A DNA stretch of 5,787 bases from an uncultured Erysipelotrichaceae bacterium (GTDB taxonomy: Bacteria; Bacillota_I; Bacilli_A; Erysipelotrichales; Coprobacillaceae), in NCBI GenBank assembly GCA_900544435.1, contig UQVG01000140.1, positions 1-5,787 of the forward strand, given 5' to 3'. Position 1 is the stretch's first letter, and every line of letters starts with the position of its first letter. The notes beneath the pieces are model-generated. The model saw only the letters and a list, made by a program, of their open reading frames with translations, ran no database searches and was not told where the DNA came from. Both the position numbers and the translations under genes were made by a program. Shown here piece after piece: positions 1 to 5,167 of the stretch.

Positions 1-26
1 AAAAAAGACATCTTTAAATTGATGCC
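1..26 (-). terminator. Intrinsic terminator of the prfA-prmC-GNAT operon
   Basis: Read on the minus strand, GGCATC (26-21) pairs with GATGTC (12-7) across an eight-base loop. The stem has one G-U wobble and is followed directly by six T (6-1), which run into the window edge. Two A upstream of the stem can also pair with the first T residues. It lies 51 bases past the acetyltransferase stop codon, and I see nothing else in 27-77. The stem has the same plan as the terminator at 3442-3465. Confidence 0.85.
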
Positions 27-77
27 TTTTATTTTGAATTATCCATTTAACTCATTTTAATAAAAATATGAATAACT

Positions 78-575
78 CTATTTATTTAACATTTTACGAT
101 AAAGTACATCTTGGTAAAACCAAGATTTATGGATTTTATCAAATCCATTTCTTTCTAATAGCTTAATTGATTTTATATTATCTTCATATACATGACATAA
201 ACATATTTTAAAAGAATATGTTTCATACATTACCTTAAATACACTCTTTAATGCTTCACTTGCATATCCTTTAGACCAGTGAACACTATCTAAAGTATAT
301 CCTAAAGTAAAAGTTGTATGCCCATCTATTTCAATAAAGATATCTCCAATAAGCTGATTGTTTTCTTTTAAATAAAGACCAAATTGGTAGTTACCAATTT
401 GTCCATGAAATGGATGCTTTTGACAATATTCAATACGGCTAATAGCCTTATTTAAGGGATATTCATCCCATGATTGATACATTGCTACTTCTTCTTTATC
501 ACGATATTCACTAAAACGTTTAGCATCATCTAATGTAAGTGGCTTGATTATGAGTCTTTCTGTTTCTATATTCAT
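78..575 (-). CDS. GNAT-family N-acetyltransferase (RimJ/RimL-like, Acetyltransf_3 type)
   Basis: This 165-residue protein is a probable cytoplasmic acetyl-CoA-dependent N-acetyltransferase. It has the usual family layout: an N-terminal TERLIIKPLTLDDA strand-helix (residues 5-18), a central strand GDIFIEID (77-84), the acetyl-CoA-binding motif A region WSKGYASEALK (100-110), and the C-terminal DNIKSIKLLERNGF signature (132-145). Length is normal for the family and the frame is intact. The ATG at 575 follows the prmC stop codon (TAA, 579-577) after one base, and I find no Shine-Dalgarno sequence upstream, so translation probably depends on ribosomes finishing prmC. The substrate cannot be read from sequence: it may be a protein N-terminus, a ribosomal protein, or a small molecule or antibiotic. 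Its place behind prfA-prmC makes a translation-related target attractive, but that is inference. Confidence 0.9.
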   Translation of the reverse strand: MNIETERLIIKPLTLDDAKRFSEYRDKEEVAMYQSWDEYPLNKAISRIEYCQKHPFHGQIGNYQFGLYLKENNQLIGDIFIEIDGHTTFTLGYTLDSVHWSKGYASEALKSVFKVMYETYSFKICLCHVYEDNIKSIKLLERNGFDKIHKSWFYQDVLYRKMLNK

Positions 576-576
576 A

Positions 577-1434
577 TTATTTTAAATTATAATAGATAAA
601 TAACATTCTATCTTTTCCATTAATATCTTTAATAATTTCAAAAGGATAATCTCCAAAGAATTCCTTGATTGCTGTTTCCATCAATTCTCTTTGATCAAAT
701 CCCATTTCAAAAGCTAATAAAGCTCTATCATTTAATAAAGGTTTTACTTCTTTAAAAATCTTACGATAGAAATAAAGACCATCATTTCCTCCAAATAATG
801 CTACATGAGGTTCGTTATCTTTAACCATTGCTTCAATATCTTGATCATTAGGAATATAAGGTGGATTAGAAACAAAGATATCTACCTTTTCATGTGTATC
901 TAATAAAGGTTGTAACATATCCCCATTTCTAAATTCAACATTTGCTCCTAATGTTTTCGCATTTTCTTGAGCGACAACTAAAGCTTCTTTAGAAATATCT
1001 GTCGCAATAACTTTTAAACGTGGTTCTTCTAAAGCAAGAGTAATCGCAATAGCTCCACTTCCTGTTCCTACATCACATAAATGAATTTCTTTATAATCAT
1101 TAAAGTAATCATCAATACGATATAAAATATTTTCTACTAATTCTTCTGTTTCATAACGAGGAATCAATACATCTTCATTTACTTTAAAATCTCTACCAAA
1201 GAAACTTTCACATCCTTTGATATATTGAATAGGTTTTCCTTGATAATATTCTTCCATTCCTGCAAGAAAAGCTTTTTCTAATTCAGGTTCTACTTCTTCA
1301 TTCATCATTAAATAAAGTTCATGAGGTTCTTTTTTAGCAAGATGATAAAATAAGACTTTTGCGACATTGACATCTTTATGTTCATCATCTAATTTACTTT
1401 CGGCTTCTTTAATTAATTCTCTAACTGTTTTCAT
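577..1434 (-). CDS. prmC: Peptide chain release factor N5-glutamine methyltransferase PrmC (HemK)
   Basis: PrmC transfers a methyl group from S-adenosylmethionine to the glutamine of the GGQ motif in release factors, which speeds peptide release on the ribosome. The 285 residues match the family's usual length. An N-terminal helical substrate-recognition domain (about 1-75) precedes a Rossmann-type methyltransferase domain. Visible motifs are the VLIPRYETEELV loop (89-100), SAM motif I DVGTGSGAIAI (121-131), the acidic ATDIS (144-148), the catalytic NPPY (190-193) that holds the target glutamine, and EPHVALFGGNDGL (208-220). The loop usually reads PRPETE; here the second proline is tyrosine. 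The start ATG shares one base with the prfA stop codon (TAATG, 1436-1432), with a GAAGGA Shine-Dalgarno sequence inside the prfA end. This indicates translational coupling of the enzyme to its substrate's gene. Confidence 0.97.
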   Translation of the reverse strand: MKTVRELIKEAESKLDDEHKDVNVAKVLFYHLAKKEPHELYLMMNEEVEPELEKAFLAGMEEYYQGKPIQYIKGCESFFGRDFKVNEDVLIPRYETEELVENILYRIDDYFNDYKEIHLCDVGTGSGAIAITLALEEPRLKVIATDISKEALVVAQENAKTLGANVEFRNGDMLQPLLDTHEKVDIFVSNPPYIPNDQDIEAMVKDNEPHVALFGGNDGLYFYRKIFKEVKPLLNDRALLAFEMGFDQRELMETAIKEFFGDYPFEIIKDINGKDRMLFIYYNLK

Positions 1435-2510
1435 TATTTTTGTCCTTCTAATTTAAGACGTTGATCTTCATTAATTAATGCTGTAATAATATCATCTAAT
1501 TTACCTTCAATAATACGATCTAATTGTTGAATTGTAAGTCCAATACGATGATCTGTTACACGGTTTTGAGGATAGTTATAAGTTCTGATCTTTTCAGCAC
1601 GATCTCCTGTACCAACTTTAGATTTTCTTTCACTATCAATTGCTTCTGTTTGTTGAGATTGGAAGTAATCATAAACACGTGCTACTAAAGCTTTCATTGC
1701 TTTATCACGGTTATCATGTTGAGAACGTCCATCTTGACTTGTTGCCACAATTCCTGTTGGTAAGTGAGTAATACGAACAGCTGAATCTGTTTTATTGATA
1801 TGTTGTCCTCCGGCACCACTTGCACGATAAGTATCAATTCTTAAATCACTTTTGTTAATTTGTACATCCACTTCTTCCATTTCTGGCATAACTAATACTG
1901 TTGCAGTTGAAGTATGCACACGTCCTTGTGTTTCAGTCTTAGGAACACGTTGAACACGGTGTGATCCAGATTCATATTTTAATTTACCATAAACACCATC
2001 ACCAATCACGTTGAATGAAATAAGTGAGAAACCACCAGCTTCAGATTCTTCAGCTTCCATAACTTCTACTTTCCATCCTTGGCTTTCAGCATATTTTACA
2101 TACATTCTATATAAATCACCCGCAAAGATGTTTCCTTCATCTCCACCAGCAGCTCCACGGATTTCCATGATAACGTTTTTATTATCATTTGGATCTTTAG
2201 GAATTAATTCTAATTCTAATTTTTTAATAATATCTGGCATTCTTTCTTCTAATTCATCTAATTCCATTTTTGCCATTTCTTTAATTTCAGGATCATTTTC
2301 CTTCATTAATTCTTTAGCACCATCAATACCATCTTTTACTTCTTTATATTCTTGAAACAAATCATAAGCAGCTTGTAAAGAAGCTTGTTCTTTTGTAACA
2401 TCTGTCATTTTTTTAATATCAGTACCAATATCTGGATCCATCAACATATGACCTAATTCTTCATATCTATTTTCCATAGATACTAATCTATCTAACATAC
2501 TTTCATTCAT
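1434..2510 (-). CDS. prfA: Peptide chain release factor 1 (RF1)
   Basis: RF1 recognises UAA and UAG stop codons in the ribosomal A site and triggers hydrolysis of peptidyl-tRNA. The 358-residue product has an N-terminal helical domain (about 1-105), the RF1-type stop-recognition tripeptide PKT (190-192, the PxT motif; RF2 would have SPF), and the catalytic loop GAGGQHINKTDSAVR (232-246), with Gln236 as the residue PrmC methylates. It ends in the usual basic C-terminal domain. I chose the ATG at 2510 because GGAGG (2523-2519) lies eight bases upstream and the resulting length fits the family. An in-frame TTG at 2549 would add 13 residues but has no ribosome binding site and lies upstream of the expected transcription start. 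It is first in a three-gene operon with prmC and an acetyltransferase. Confidence 0.97.
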   Translation of the reverse strand: MNESMLDRLVSMENRYEELGHMLMDPDIGTDIKKMTDVTKEQASLQAAYDLFQEYKEVKDGIDGAKELMKENDPEIKEMAKMELDELEERMPDIIKKLELELIPKDPNDNKNVIMEIRGAAGGDEGNIFAGDLYRMYVKYAESQGWKVEVMEAEESEAGGFSLISFNVIGDGVYGKLKYESGSHRVQRVPKTETQGRVHTSTATVLVMPEMEEVDVQINKSDLRIDTYRASGAGGQHINKTDSAVRITHLPTGIVATSQDGRSQHDNRDKAMKALVARVYDYFQSQQTEAIDSERKSKVGTGDRAEKIRTYNYPQNRVTDHRIGLTIQQLDRIIEGKLDDIITALINEDQRLKLEGQK

Positions 2511-2518
2511 AGCTTTTA

Positions 2519-2523
2519 CCTCC
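2519..2523 (-). promoter_or_regulatory. prfA ribosome binding site
   Basis: GGAGG on the minus strand, eight bases before the ATG at 2510. It decides the start of prfA in favour of this ATG over the upstream in-frame TTG at 2549 and the later in-frame ATG four codons downstream. Confidence 0.9.
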
Positions 2524-2551
2524 GTTAATTTTTTATACTCATAGCACAATA

Positions 2552-2580
2552 ATAATACATGAAATACACGATTTAAACAA
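2552..2580 (-). promoter_or_regulatory. Candidate sigma-A promoter for prfA-prmC-GNAT
   Basis: On the minus strand TTGTTT (2580-2575) and TATTAT (2557-2552) are separated by 17 bases. The -10 box matches the consensus in five of six positions; the -35 box matches only in its TTG. It begins immediately after the T-run of the preceding terminator, so this operon must have its own promoter within about 70 bases, and this is the best-spaced pair I see there. Expected transcription start is near 2545, giving a leader of about 35 bases. A weaker alternative is a TGn-type extended -10 around 2540-2548. Confidence 0.5.
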
Positions 2581-2581
2581 G

Positions 2582-2604
2582 AAAAAACGGGCGTTAATGC
2601 CCAT
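2582..2604 (-). terminator. Intrinsic terminator overlapping the end of the DUF1275 gene
   Basis: On the minus strand GGGC (2602-2599) pairs with GCCC (2592-2589) around a six-base loop. The stem can be lengthened by a U-G and an A-U pair, and the T6 run follows at 2587-2582. The TAA stop codon of the DUF1275 gene (2596-2594) lies in the loop, so the hairpin includes the last coding bases. It separates this gene from the prfA promoter just downstream. Confidence 0.8.
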
Positions 2605-3382
2605 TTGGAACTTGATCTAATAATTCTTTTTCTTTAACTAAATCTGCATATAATAAGTTCCCTTGTAAAATAACTAAGAAAATAAGGGCACCCCAAATTG
2701 CACGATCTTTAAAATAAGCACATAAAACAGTTGAAAAAATTGCTCCAGCTATAAAACATAAAATCATACATAAATGTCTTAAAGAACGATTTAAATATTT
2801 CTTTTCATGTCTTTTTCTCAACCAACGAACAAAGAAACTTCCTGTTTGTCTAATATGATTTGTGACAAAAGTTGTTGCCATCCCAACCTTTTCTGCTTGT
2901 CTAAAAGTATTAAACTGCATAGCACAGATAAAGTTGATTGTTACTTGAAAGACTTGATCTGGAACACTACTTGGTAACAATCCAAGAATAATAACCGTTA
3001 TAATTTCAATACCAATTAAAATAGTATCCCATCTTAATTTTCTATATTTCTTTATTTTTAAAGCTAAATATTCAGAAACCATGGTTCCAATAAAATAAGA
3101 ACTAATAGGAATCAATAAATAAGCCGCTCTCGACCAATCCATATTTCCTAAAGCCATCCCAAATAAAACAATATTAGCTGTTTGAGCATTACAGAAAACG
3201 CCACCTTTGACTGAAAAAGTATAAGCACCAAAGAATCCACCTACAGTAATCAATAATAAGAAACAACGCCAACGTTCACACTCTAGAAAGCCTTCTTCTT
3301 TTTGTTCAAGCTCTTCTTCTACTTCTTCTAATTCATTTTCTAATTGTTCAACATTCTGTTCTACTTCGCCATAATCTTTCAT
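2594..3382 (-). CDS. DUF1275 (YoaK-like) integral membrane protein with acidic coiled-coil N-terminus
   Basis: This is a 262-residue membrane protein of the DUF1275/YoaK family, whose transport or other activity is not established. The family signature is clear: GGFFGAYTFSVKGG (48-61), running into VFCNAQTAN (62-70), where most members have QTGN. A second conserved segment is ICAMQFNTFRQ (152-161), followed by ATTFVTN (169-175). Hydrophobic segments lie at about 39-57, 67-80, 86-108, 119-137, 203-222 and 226-244. Before the first of these is an acidic stretch (about 6-30) with V7, V11, L14, L18, V21 and L25 spaced 4-3-4-3-4, a short coiled coil that is not part of the family core. I chose the ATG at 3382 because GGTGAG lies just upstream. 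The longer in-frame TTG at 3427 is part of the promoter -35 box. It appears to be transcribed alone, between two terminators. Confidence 0.92.
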   Translation of the reverse strand: MKDYGEVEQNVEQLENELEEVEEELEQKEEGFLECERWRCFLLLITVGGFFGAYTFSVKGGVFCNAQTANIVLFGMALGNMDWSRAAYLLIPISSYFIGTMVSEYLALKIKKYRKLRWDTILIGIEIITVIILGLLPSSVPDQVFQVTINFICAMQFNTFRQAEKVGMATTFVTNHIRQTGSFFVRWLRKRHEKKYLNRSLRHLCMILCFIAGAIFSTVLCAYFKDRAIWGALIFLVILQGNLLYADLVKEKELLDQVPNGH

Positions 3383-3386
3383 ATTT

Positions 3387-3392
3387 CTCACC
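3387..3392 (-). promoter_or_regulatory. Ribosome binding site of the DUF1275 gene, at the very 5' end of the mRNA
   Basis: GGTGAG on the minus strand sits four bases before the ATG at 3382. The expected transcription start (about 3392-3394) falls at or one or two bases before it, so the message would have almost no leader beyond the binding site. A GTG inside it (3391-3389) is in frame but is a poorer start. Confidence 0.65.
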
Positions 3393-3398
3393 GCGAAT

Positions 3399-3427
3399 AT
3401 TATAGTCCTCTGATAAATTGTTATCAA
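3399..3427 (-). promoter_or_regulatory. Strong sigma-A promoter of the DUF1275 gene
   Basis: On the minus strand TTGATA (3427-3422, five of six consensus positions) and a perfect TATAAT (3404-3399) are separated by exactly 17 bases. The predicted start point is about seven bases further on, near 3392. It lies 14 bases beyond the T-run of the upstream operon's terminator, as expected for an independent transcription unit. Confidence 0.88.
3411..3426. promoter_or_regulatory. Operator-like inverted repeat over the -35 box
   Basis: TGATAA and TTATCA form perfect six-base arms around a four-base centre. The site covers five of the six -35 bases and most of the spacer, where a dimeric regulator would block RNA polymerase. 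It is upstream of the transcription start, so it is not an RNA hairpin of this gene's message. No regulator is encoded in the window, and in AT-rich DNA such a dyad can arise by chance. Confidence 0.4.
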
Positions 3428-3441
3428 GATGGAATTCTATT

Positions 3442-3465
3442 AAAAAAGACACATTTTCATGTGCC
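3442..3465 (-). terminator. Intrinsic terminator of the DUF2812-lipoprotein operon
   Basis: On the minus strand GGCACAT (3465-3459) pairs with ATGTGTC (3454-3448) around a GAAA tetraloop. There is one G-U wobble, and six T follow at 3447-3442. The hairpin begins at the base immediately after the lipoprotein stop codon. GAAA is a stable GNRA-type loop, so this is a convincing end of the operon. Confidence 0.93.
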
Positions 3466-3969
3466 TTAATCATAATTTTCATACTTTGTATCACTCATCA
3501 AATATTCATATTCCGATTCATGTTCTTCATCTCTACCAGCAGTATATTCATAACTAAAAATAATGACTTTATTTTTAGTCGCAAATGTTCCATAAACAAG
3601 TCCACCTGCTTTTTTATTATTTTTATTTTTAAATTCATATCTATAACCTGGCTTATCTGTATTATCTGATTGATAACTTCTTTTTTTAACATTTTCTTCT
3701 GTATGATATGTTTGATATATTTCATTTTTTAAAAATGCATAAACCTCTTTTCTTTTAGACATACTTTCAACATCTATTGCTTTTAAAGTAATTTTATTAT
3801 TTTTATCTAGTTGATAGCAATGATAATAGTCATTTGATTCATGACTTTGTTTATATTTTAAAGGAAATATGTAGGGAATTTTATCTATTTCATAGTGCTT
3901 CATTTCAACTATTTTCATATCACACCCTGTTAGTAAAACAACTAATATTAATAATATTATCTTTTTCAT
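3466..3969 (-). CDS. Small predicted lipoprotein of unknown function
   Basis: This is a 167-residue protein that I do not recognise. It begins with a textbook lipoprotein signal: MKK, a hydrophobic core ILLILVVLL (5-13) and the lipobox LTGC (13-16). Cys16 would be lipidated and the mature protein held on the outer face of the membrane. The remaining 151 residues are hydrophilic and rich in Lys, Glu and Tyr, with no further membrane segment. The stretch from YRYEF (109-113) through GGLVYGTFATKNKVIIFSY (122-140) alternates like beta strands, which fits a small alpha-beta domain such as a PsbP-like fold; that is only an impression. The ATG at 3969 follows the DUF2812 stop by six bases, with AAGGTGAT as binding site. 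It is last in the operon, so it probably works with the membrane proteins before it. Confidence 0.85.
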   Translation of the reverse strand: MKKIILLILVVLLTGCDMKIVEMKHYEIDKIPYIFPLKYKQSHESNDYYHCYQLDKNNKITLKAIDVESMSKRKEVYAFLKNEIYQTYHTEENVKKRSYQSDNTDKPGYRYEFKNKNNKKAGGLVYGTFATKNKVIIFSYEYTAGRDEEHESEYEYLMSDTKYENYD

Positions 3970-3974
3970 TTTTT

Positions 3975-3982
3975 ATCACCTT
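3975..3982 (-). promoter_or_regulatory. Lipoprotein ribosome binding site containing the upstream stop codon
   Basis: AAGGTGAT on the minus strand, with the ATG at 3969 about six bases on. The TGA within it (3978-3976) is the stop codon of the DUF2812 gene, and TAA follows in the same frame (3975-3973). The terminating ribosome therefore stands on the next gene's binding site, which suggests coupled translation. Confidence 0.8.
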
Positions 3983-5151
3983 GATCCTATGTAAATTGTT
4001 TTAATATTATTTTTTGTTAATACAATTTGGTAATCTTTATTTGTATAAGTATTTCCTTTTTTCTTAAAAGATTTTATAGCTTGATCATATTTTTTATAAT
4101 GTATTTTATTTGTATCAAATTGATAAGTATGATCATCATTTAAAAAATCAATATAAGCCTCATTTTCTCTTGTTTCATAATCTGTAAGAATAACAATAAA
4201 CTTAAATATTCCTTTTTTATATAAATCCTTTTTAATCGTGATATTTCTTTCATAATAAACAATCTCTTGACCTTTTAATTCTTTAACATAATCTCTGGTT
4301 TTTGTTTTAACTGTTTCACTTTCATAAATATCATCTATTTGTTCTAAAGTTTCATATTGATTTTTACTTTGATTCGTATTTATAAACAAAGATAATGTAA
4401 GAATGGCCATAAAAAGATATCTCATTTGTTTTGTATTAAATGTAGGACTTAATTTTTGTAATATACCAATGATAATAACTGGTATAAACATCATATAAAA
4501 AGCATTAGCACTTAATAAAGAAGTAACGATAATACCTATCAAATAAATAATAGAAATAGCAAAGATCAAATAATCTTTTATACCATTTAATTTCTTTAAT
4601 ATCCTTAAACTTTTATCATATTTTAAAGCATATAAAATTGACAAATTCAAAATAGATGACAACAAAATACCTATAGCTACAGTAAAAATCATTAATACGA
4701 TAAAATATTTAGTAAATCCTTCATAATAAACAATTGGAAAACCAATTTCAAAGAAATCAATCATCAATAACTTACCAATACCAAATAAGAAATAAGCTAA
4801 GATTGGATAAATAAAATAGCGAATCTTTTTAAATTGTTTTATTTTATTATTTTTATCAAAAATAAATTCTGTATTTAAATCAGGAGCATCTTCATCTTCA
4901 TTTTCTAAAACTCTAAAATCATATAAAGCATTTTCTACTTCATGATAACCCATTTCTTTTAAAAGCTCTTGATATTCACTAGATACAGGAGTGTAATCTA
5001 TTTGATACTTATAAATATGTTCATCTTTACTAAAACGATAGTAATAACCTATAAAGTCTAAACGCCATCCTTTTTTAGACATCTCATTAAAATAATCTTG
5101 TAATTCTTCATCTAAATACAAACTATTTCTTAAAACATATTTGTGTTTCAT
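3976..5151 (-). CDS. DUF2812 domain membrane protein
   Basis: This is a 391-residue protein whose N-terminal part fits DUF2812, a domain of unknown function common in Firmicutes. The typical pattern is seen in LQDYFNEMSKKGWRLDFIG (17-35), YYYRFSKDEHIYKYQIDY (36-53), the EYQELLKEMGY segment (59-69) and EFIFDKNNKIKQFKK (95-109). Hydrophobic segments follow at about 111-131, 149-176, 193-212, 216-232 and 244-257. The last ~130 residues (262-391) form a hydrophilic domain that should lie outside the cell if there are five membrane passes and the N-terminus is inside. That domain and the preceding membrane segments are shared with the gene just upstream, so the two are tandem paralogues. The start at 5151 is fixed by a strong GGAGG eight bases away. 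In other genomes DUF2812 genes often sit beside a PadR-type repressor gene; none is in this window. Function unknown. Confidence 0.88.
   Translation of the reverse strand: MKHKYVLRNSLYLDEELQDYFNEMSKKGWRLDFIGYYYRFSKDEHIYKYQIDYTPVSSEYQELLKEMGYHEVENALYDFRVLENEDEDAPDLNTEFIFDKNNKIKQFKKIRYFIYPILAYFLFGIGKLLMIDFFEIGFPIVYYEGFTKYFIVLMIFTVAIGILLSSILNLSILYALKYDKSLRILKKLNGIKDYLIFAISIIYLIGIIVTSLLSANAFYMMFIPVIIIGILQKLSPTFNTKQMRYLFMAILTLSLFINTNQSKNQYETLEQIDDIYESETVKTKTRDYVKELKGQEIVYYERNITIKKDLYKKGIFKFIVILTDYETRENEAYIDFLNDDHTYQFDTNKIHYKKYDQAIKSFKKKGNTYTNKDYQIVLTKNNIKTIYIGSR
4049..4073. repeat. Direct repeat shared by the tandem paralogues, copy 1 of 2 (copy 2 at 5233-5257)
   Basis: These 25 bases match 5233-5257 at 24 positions; the only difference is C at 4063 against A at 5247. 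Both copies encode the conserved C-terminal SF-KKGNTY segment of the two paralogous membrane proteins. It is best explained by gene duplication with strong local conservation, not by a mobile or regulatory repeat. Confidence 0.8.
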
Positions 5152-5159
5152 CGTCTTAT

Positions 5160-5167
5160 CCTCCCTT
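5160..5167 (-). promoter_or_regulatory. DUF2812 gene ribosome binding site overlapping the upstream stop codon
   Basis: AAGGGAGG on the minus strand, eight bases before the ATG at 5151. Its first two A residues are also the last two bases of the preceding gene's TAA stop codon (5168-5166). The strength of the site and the overlap point to efficient, coupled translation of the two paralogues. Confidence 0.88.

Noticed and set aside
580..600. TATAAT-like box just before the acetyltransferase gene
   Set aside because: No acceptable -35 box lies 16-18 bases upstream, and such boxes are frequent by chance in DNA this AT-rich. The gene is better explained as part of the prfA operon.
2011..2355. 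Open frame of 114 codons on the plus strand
   Set aside because: It lies wholly opposite prfA, has Ser/Ile-rich composition typical of antisense reading of an AT-rich gene, and shows no recognisable domain or binding site.
2511..2549. Longer prfA start at TTG 2549
   Set aside because: It has no binding site, would run over the GGAGG that serves the ATG at 2510, and lies upstream of the expected transcription start. The extra residues do not resemble RF1.
3418..3669. Open frame of 83 codons on the plus strand
   Set aside because: It is antisense to the lipoprotein gene and crosses the terminator at 3442-3465. The Phe/Ile-rich product resembles antisense noise.
3498..3725. Second minus-strand frame of 75 codons inside the lipoprotein gene
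   Set aside because: It is an out-of-frame shadow of the lipoprotein, with low-complexity Lys/Ile/Met composition and no independent support.
3973..3978. TGA end of the DUF2812 gene as a possible tryptophan codon (mycoplasma-type code)
   Set aside because: All tryptophans checked across the window use TGG and no gene has an internal TGA, so TGA is a true stop. Reading through it would add only one residue before TAA.
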